Positions 59,765 to 64,000 of a DNA stretch of 64,000 bases are shown one piece after another. A program made the translations under genes and the position numbers. This DNA comes from Phaeacidiphilus oryzae TH49. GTDB lineage: Bacteria; Actinomycetota; Actinomycetes; Streptomycetales; Streptomycetaceae. Position 1 is the stretch's first letter. Every line of letters starts with the position of its first letter. The stretch is taken from NCBI RefSeq assembly GCF_000744815.1, contig NZ_JQMQ01000005.1, positions 4,100,055 to 4,164,054 on the forward strand, in the 5' to 3' direction. The notes beneath the pieces were generated by a model. It saw nothing but the letters and a program-made list of their open reading frames with translations. It ran no database searches and was not told the DNA's origin.

Positions 59765-59945
59765 AGCCGGGAGCCTAAGCCCGGGGGGTGAACCCCGAGC
59801 GCCCTCGTCACCCTATTGAGGCAAGGGTTGGGGCAAAGTTCAACTTGCCCGGTAAGGGCGGGGAAAGACCTGGGAGAAGGCGGGGACAGGGCCCTGCGGA
59901 CGGCCCCCCGAACGGTCCCCGGACCGGTCCCGGGCGGCCTTGGGA

Positions 59946-60473
59946 TCAGATCAGCGCCCAGCGCGGCAGCGGCGGGCAGTCGGGTACCGGCGGCTGCTCG
60001 AAGACCACCCGGACCGGGGCCCCGATCCGCGGCTCGGGCGCACGCTGCGCCGGGCGGCGGCGCCGTCCGCCACCGGGCCCGCCGGACGCGGGGGCGCCGC
60101 CCTGCCCATGGCCCTGTCCCTGTCCGTGCCCGGGGCCTTGCTGCGACTCCGCGGCGAGGTCGCCGACCAGCCGGATCCCCGGATCCTCCGCCAGCTCGAC
60201 CAGCAGCACCGGGTACGGCGCCCGCTCCTGGTAGGCGGGCGGCAGCGGCGGGTGGGCGATGACGAAGGACCAGATCCGACCGCGCCCGCTGACCGGCCGC
60301 CACTCGCTCGCGAAGGACCTGCAGTACGGGCAGCAGGGCCGGGGCGGGAAGCGCAGCCGGCCGCAGTCCGCGCAGGCCTGGATCCGCAGCTCGCCGCGGG
60401 CGGCGTAGTCCCAGAACGGCGCGCCGTCCTCGTCCACGGCGGGGACGAGGAGTCCGGGGGCGGTGGAGGTCAT
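59946..60473 (-). CDS. Zn-ribbon/OB-fold (DUF35) protein
   Basis: A 175-residue protein. The zinc ribbon is CADCGRLRFPPRPCCPYC (Cys-X2-Cys-X10-Cys-X2-Cys) and the following OB-fold has GRGRIWSFVIAHPPLPPAYQ and PYPVLLVELAEDPGIRLVGD. A low-complexity insert near residues 115-140 repeats GHGQGQG. DUF35 proteins bind acyl-CoA thiolase-like partners; with Ltp2-type aldolases they are needed for retro-aldol cleavage. The ATG overlaps the thiolase stop (ATGA). Confidence 0.88.
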   Translation of the reverse strand: MTSTAPGLLVPAVDEDGAPFWDYAARGELRIQACADCGRLRFPPRPCCPYCRSFASEWRPVSGRGRIWSFVIAHPPLPPAYQERAPYPVLLVELAEDPGIRLVGDLAAESQQGPGHGQGQGHGQGGAPASGGPGGGRRRRPAQRAPEPRIGAPVRVVFEQPPVPDCPPLPRWALI

Positions 60474-61711
60474 CGCCGGCCCCCCTCTCCGGCGCGGAGG
60501 ATGAGGGCCGAGGTGGGCACGCACTCCCCGGCGGTGACCAGCGCCGAGGACGCCCCCGGCACCTGCGCGGTGGAGTCCCCGCGCAACTGCCGGACCGCCT
60601 CGGTGATGTGGTTGAAGCCGTGGAGATAGCCCTCGGAGAGGCCGCCGCCCCCGGTGTTCACCGGCAGCCGGCCGCCGAGTTCCAGCGCCCCGCCCTCGGT
60701 GAACGCCCCGCCCTCGCCGCGCCCGCAGAAGCCGTAGGCCTCCAGGGTGAAGAGCACCTGCGGGGTGAAGGCGTCGGCCATCTGCGCGCAGTCGATCTCC
60801 TCGGGGGTGAGGTCGGCGTTCTTCCACAGGGTGTGGGCGGCGGTCCAGCCCGGGCTGGCGAGCGGGTCCTCGCACCAGTAGTCGACCATCCCGTGGTGGA
60901 GCGGCGGCAGCGACTGGGTCGCGGCGTGCACCAGGACGGGCCGGCGCGGGCAGTCCCGGGCGCGCTCGGCGCCGACCACCACGCAGGCCAGGGCGCCGTC
61001 GGTGTCCAGGCAGTTGTCGTAGAGGCAGAGCGGCTCGGATATCCAGCGGGCGTCCATGTACATCTCGCGGGTCAGCGGGCGCTCGTACATGATCGCGGCC
61101 GGGTTCTGGTTGGCCCGGTTGCGGCAGGCCAGGGCGACGTTGAAGAGGTGGTCGCGGGTGGCGCCGTACTCGTGGAGGTAGCGGCGGGTGAGCATGGCGA
61201 CCTCGTCGGCGGGGCGGAGGAGGCCGAACGGGCGGGTCCACTGGGCGGCGACCGGCTGGCGTTCGCCGCCCTGGCGCGGCTGCGCGGGGCCGGGCCGGGG
61301 TTCGGCGGCGGCGCCGGGGGCCTGCCAGGGCCGCCCGCGCGGTCCGCGCCGGCGCGAGCGCCAGGCGACGCCGACGGTGGCCTGTCCCGCGGCGATCGCG
61401 GCGGCCAGCTGGGCGACGGTGGCGCAGGACCCGCCGCCGCCGTACCCGGTGCGGCTGAACCAGGTGAGGTCGCCGAGGCCGAGCGCGGCCGCGAGCTCGA
61501 CCTCGTCGGTCTCCTCCAGGGTGTAGGAGGCGAGGGCGTCCACCTCGCCGGGGTCGATCCCGGCGTCCTCGAGCGCGGCGAGGACGGCCCGGCAGGCGAG
61601 TTCCTTCCCGGACTCCACCGGATGCTCCGGCGGCCTCCCGGGCGGGTGCCCGCCGAACCGGGTCTGCCCGATCCCGACGATGGCCGTGCGGTCCTTGAAG
61701 CCGTCGAGCAT
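60470..61711 (-). CDS. Ltp2-like thiolase-fold protein (probable acyl-CoA lyase)
   Basis: A 413-residue thiolase-superfamily protein. Visible: TAIVGIGQTRFGGHPPG, GYGGGGSCATVAQLAAAIAAGQ, QMADAFTPQVLFTLEAYGFC and NTGGGGLSEGYLHGFNHITEAV. The classical GHPxGxTG His motif is GYLHG here, as in Ltp2-type lipid-transfer/aldolase enzymes rather than true thiolases. Together with the overlapping DUF35 gene this suggests a retro-aldol step that removes a side chain from a CoA ester. A Gly/Arg-rich insert at about 130-165 is unusual. GGGAGGG precedes the ATG at 61711. Confidence 0.82.
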   Translation of the reverse strand: MLDGFKDRTAIVGIGQTRFGGHPPGRPPEHPVESGKELACRAVLAALEDAGIDPGEVDALASYTLEETDEVELAAALGLGDLTWFSRTGYGGGGSCATVAQLAAAIAAGQATVGVAWRSRRRGPRGRPWQAPGAAAEPRPGPAQPRQGGERQPVAAQWTRPFGLLRPADEVAMLTRRYLHEYGATRDHLFNVALACRNRANQNPAAIMYERPLTREMYMDARWISEPLCLYDNCLDTDGALACVVVGAERARDCPRRPVLVHAATQSLPPLHHGMVDYWCEDPLASPGWTAAHTLWKNADLTPEEIDCAQMADAFTPQVLFTLEAYGFCGRGEGGAFTEGGALELGGRLPVNTGGGGLSEGYLHGFNHITEAVRQLRGDSTAQVPGASSALVTAGECVPTSALILRAGEGGRR

Positions 61712-61747
61712 GCCGAACCACGCCCTCCCGAGGCCGCAGAACATTAT

Positions 61748-61762
61748 CTGACGGTCCGTCAG
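61748..61762. promoter_or_regulatory. Regulon palindrome 7, CTGACGG-T-CCGTCAG
   Basis: Perfect 7-bp arms, 37 bp upstream of the thiolase start. It differs from the 27524 site only in the central base. Confidence 0.75.
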
Positions 61763-61807
61763 AATAGCTTGGCGAGGGCTTTTGCCGCGACCCGCCGCCG
61801 ACATAAT

Positions 61808-61822
61808 CTGACGTCGAGTCAG
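61808..61822. promoter_or_regulatory. Regulon palindrome 8, CTGACGTCGAGTCAG
   Basis: Second copy in the gap, 60 bp from palindrome 7 and on the acyl-CoA ligase side. Outer CTGAC/GTCAG kept; inner bases differ. Confidence 0.55.
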
Positions 61823-61967
61823 AAAACCCTAGGGAGGGCGTGGACATGGGCGCTGACGTGGATGGGGGCCTGGAGGGGGACGTGGACGGGGGCGCGGCGG
61901 GGGGCGGGCGCCGGGGGCGGCCGCCGAGGCCCCGCCGGAGGTCCCCTGGCCCAGCATCCCGGCCCTG

Positions 61968-63500
61968 GTGGAGTCCGCCGCCCGGGCGCACGCCGGCCGG
62001 GAGGCGGTGGTCGGCCCGCGCACCCGGCTGAGCTACGCCGAACTCGGCGAGCGGGTACGGGCCGCGGCCGCGGCGGTGATCGCCGCCGGGGTGGCGCCGG
62101 GGGACCGGGTGGCGATCTGGGCCCCGAACACCCCCGACTACGTCTCGGCCGCGCTGGGCGCGGTCAGCGCCGGCGCCGTCCTCGTACCGCTGAACACCCG
62201 GTTGAAGGGCGGCGAGGTCGCCGAACTCCTCCACCGCACCCGCGCCAGACTGGCCTTCGTCACCGGCCGCTTCCTGGGCCAGAGTTACGCCGCCGCGCTG
62301 CGGGCCGCCCGGGCCGACCGGTGGCCGCTGCCTGAGCTGGCGCACTGCGTGCTGCTGGGCGAGCAGGACGGGATGCCCGAGGGCTTCACCGGCTGGCGGG
62401 AGTTCCTCGACTCGGGCCGCTCCACGCCGCAGTCCGAGGTCACCGCGCGGATGCGGGCGGTCGGCCCGGACGATCCGGCGGACATCATGTTCACCTCGGG
62501 CACCACCGGCCACCCGAAGGGCGCGGTGGCCACCCATGGCCAGACCCTGCGGGCCTTCGCCACCTGGGCGGAACTGGCCGGGCTGCGGGCCGGCGACCGC
62601 TACCTGATCGTCAACCCGTTCACCCACAGCTTCGGCTACAAGGCCGGCATCCTCACCTGCCTGATGCGCGGGGCGACCATCCTGCCGCAGCCGGTCTTCG
62701 ACGTGGACGCGGTGCTCGCCAAGATCCACTCCGAGCGGGTCACCGTCCTCCCCGGCGCCCCGACCGTCTACCAGTCGCTGCTGGACGCGGGTGCCCGCGA
62801 CCTGCCCCTGCGGCTGGCGGTCACCGGGGCCGCCGTCGTCCCCCTGGAGCTGGTCCGCCGGATGCGCGACGACCTGGGCATCGGCACCGTGGTCACCGCC
62901 TACGGGCTCACCGAGTCCTGCGGGATCGTCACCATGTGCCGCCCGGGCGACCCGGCCGAGACGGTGGCCGCCACCTCGGGCCGCGCCATCCCCGGCGTCC
63001 GGGTGCGGATCAGCGGCCAGGGCGAGATCCAGGTCTCCGGCTACACCCTGATGCGCGAGTACTTCGAGGAGCCGGAGGAGACCGCCCGGGCCTTCACCCC
63101 CGACGGCTGGCTGCGCACCGGCGACATCGGGGAGCTGGACGCGGCCGGAAACCTCCGGATCACCGACCGCCTCAAGGACATGTTCACCGTGGGCGGCTTC
63201 AACGCCTACCCCGCCGAGATAGAGCAGGCGCTCGGCCGGCACCCGCTGGTCGGCGAGGTCGCCGTGGTCGGCGTCCCGGACCGGCGCCTCGGCGAGGTCG
63301 GCAAGGCGTACGTGGTGCCCGCGGGCGGCGCCGGGGCGACCGCCGCCGCCCGGTCCGCGGAGGCCGCGGAGCTGATCGCCTGGGCCCGGCACGAGCTGGC
63401 CAACTACAAGGTCCCGCGCTCGGTCGAGTTCCTGGACGAGCTCCCGCGCAACGCCTCGGGGAAGGTCCTCAAGGGCGAGCTGAGGCAGCGTCGGAACTGA
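61968..63500 (+). CDS. AMP-forming acyl-CoA ligase (FadD3-like)
   Basis: A 510-residue ANL ligase as listed: DIMFTSGTTGHPKGAVATHGQT, AYGLTESCGIVT, GWLRTGDIGELDAAGNLRITDRLKDMFTVGGFNAYPAEIEQAL and the C-terminal Lys in RNASGKVLKGELRQRR. The listed GTG lacks a ribosome-binding site. About 20 upstream codons in this frame (AEAPPEVPWPSIPALVESAA) look like family N-terminus but have no start; the ATG at 61846, which has AGGGAGGG upstream, is one base out of frame, with several G runs between. The real gene probably starts at 61846 with a missing base in this sequence. Confidence 0.85.
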   Translation: MESAARAHAGREAVVGPRTRLSYAELGERVRAAAAAVIAAGVAPGDRVAIWAPNTPDYVSAALGAVSAGAVLVPLNTRLKGGEVAELLHRTRARLAFVTGRFLGQSYAAALRAARADRWPLPELAHCVLLGEQDGMPEGFTGWREFLDSGRSTPQSEVTARMRAVGPDDPADIMFTSGTTGHPKGAVATHGQTLRAFATWAELAGLRAGDRYLIVNPFTHSFGYKAGILTCLMRGATILPQPVFDVDAVLAKIHSERVTVLPGAPTVYQSLLDAGARDLPLRLAVTGAAVVPLELVRRMRDDLGIGTVVTAYGLTESCGIVTMCRPGDPAETVAATSGRAIPGVRVRISGQGEIQVSGYTLMREYFEEPEETARAFTPDGWLRTGDIGELDAAGNLRITDRLKDMFTVGGFNAYPAEIEQALGRHPLVGEVAVVGVPDRRLGEVGKAYVVPAGGAGATAAARSAEAAELIAWARHELANYKVPRSVEFLDELPRNASGKVLKGELRQRRN

Positions 63501-63584
63501 GGCGTGTTGCTGCCGGGGGCCGCATCCGACAAAAGGGATAATCCATGTAATTCATATCGTTCTACAAGGTGGCGATCAACGATC

Positions 63585-64000
63585 ATGCGTAGCGTTACGC
63601 CGATGCGAGCGGGTGCCGCGGCCCTGCTGCTCATCTCCGTGGCCGGGACGGCGGCCGGCTGCACCTCCGGCTCCTCCGACTCCGGGGGTTCGTCCACTGC
63701 GGCGGCCTCCGCGCTGAACATCAACGACGCCCCCAGCGCCTCCACGGCGGGCGCCAACGACCTGCAGAAGGCCTACCAGGACACGGTCGCGGCCGTGCTC
63801 CCCTCGGTCGTGCAGATCACCGCCGGCAACGAGCTGGGCTCCGGGATCGTCTACGACGACAAGGGGGACATCGTCACCAACGCCCATGTGGTGGGCGGCG
63901 AGCGGAGCTTCAAGGTCACCATGGCCGACAGCTCCAGCACGCTGGACGCCACACTGGTCGGCAGCTACCCCACCAACGACCTCGCGGTGATCAGGCTGTC
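63585..64000 (+). CDS. Lipoprotein trypsin-like serine protease (HtrA/S1C), partial
   Basis: The 5' part of a gene running off the window. The N-terminus MRSVTPMRAGAAALLLISVA ends in the lipobox TAAGC, so the protein is probably lipid-anchored outside the cell. After a Ser/Gly/Ala-rich linker the protease domain begins DTVAAVLPSVVQITAGNELG, GSGIVYDDKGDIVTNAHVVG with the catalytic His, and TNDLAVIRL with the catalytic Asp. The nucleophile Ser lies beyond the window. GGTGG is upstream of the ATG at 63585; 63603 is an alternative start. Confidence 0.88.
   Translation, partial: MRSVTPMRAGAAALLLISVAGTAAGCTSGSSDSGGSSTAAASALNINDAPSASTAGANDLQKAYQDTVAAVLPSVVQITAGNELGSGIVYDDKGDIVTNAHVVGGERSFKVTMADSSSTLDATLVGSYPTNDLAVIRL

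Noticed and set aside
25949..63500. Steroid (cholesterol) degradation cluster
   Set aside because: The Ltp2/DUF35 pair and FadD/FadE types resemble it, but ring-opening enzymes, KstD, HsaC and mce genes are not in the window and the palindrome is not the KstR or KstR2 site.

Overview
The window is high-GC actinomycete chromosome, most probably Streptomyces or a close relative. Signs are the strong G/C bias at third codon positions, frequent GTG starts, ATGA/GTGA stop-start overlaps, a PQQ-propeller Ser/Thr kinase, an RsbW-like ATPase, a scabin/ScARP-like toxin and the intergenic repeat built on AGGGGCGCGGGGAACTGCGCG. There is no rRNA, CRISPR array or intact prophage.

Layout. 0-6 kb: two divergent regulator/oxidoreductase pairs (MmyB-type regulator with SDR; TetR with MDR enzyme), each with inverted repeats between the genes. 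Between them lie tRNA-Arg(CCU) and a duplicated tRNA 3' end 1.3 kb away, which looks like the scar of an integrative element and carries a Uma2 gene. 6-12 kb: a secreted alginate lyase and a divergent arsenic locus (arsC-acr3-arsR / arsI-arsP). 12-21.7 kb: kynA, aldose epimerase, a two-component system, a secreted amidase and a GT39 membrane glycosyltransferase. 21.7-25.9 kb: a Gls24/Asp23 envelope-stress island with its own ECF sigma factor and a Gls24 protein carrying an anti-sigma-like zinc motif.

25.9-49.1 kb and 59.9-63.5 kb hold scattered operons for CoA-thioester catabolism: two AMP-forming and one NDP-forming acyl-CoA ligases, four acyl-CoA dehydrogenases, amidohydrolase, cyclase, SDR, aldehyde and alcohol dehydrogenases, flavin reductase, a deazaflavin-type reductase and an Ltp2-like thiolase with a DUF35 partner. 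Every one of these promoter regions carries the same 15-bp palindrome, CTGACGG-N-CCRTCAG, singly or in pairs, and one degenerate copy overlaps the start of a TetR gene at 49.1 kb. I read this as one undescribed TetR-type regulon for a cyclic or branched acid. The substrate is unknown.

Interleaved genes do not carry the palindrome: an RsbW-like ATPase, a GlxA-type regulator with an MFS transporter, an L,D-transpeptidase, and a scabin-like DNA ADP-ribosyltransferase preceded by three tandem palindromic repeats. 49.7-59.8 kb is cell-envelope territory: kinase, galE, acyltransferase, a TagF-like teichoic acid polymerase with a GT4, and polyprenol-phosphate mannose synthase. The window ends inside a lipoprotein serine protease.

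Three genes (24206, 24657, 61968) have a well-placed start in a frame one base off the conserved body, always in the same direction. Missing bases in GC homopolymers are a plausible cause.
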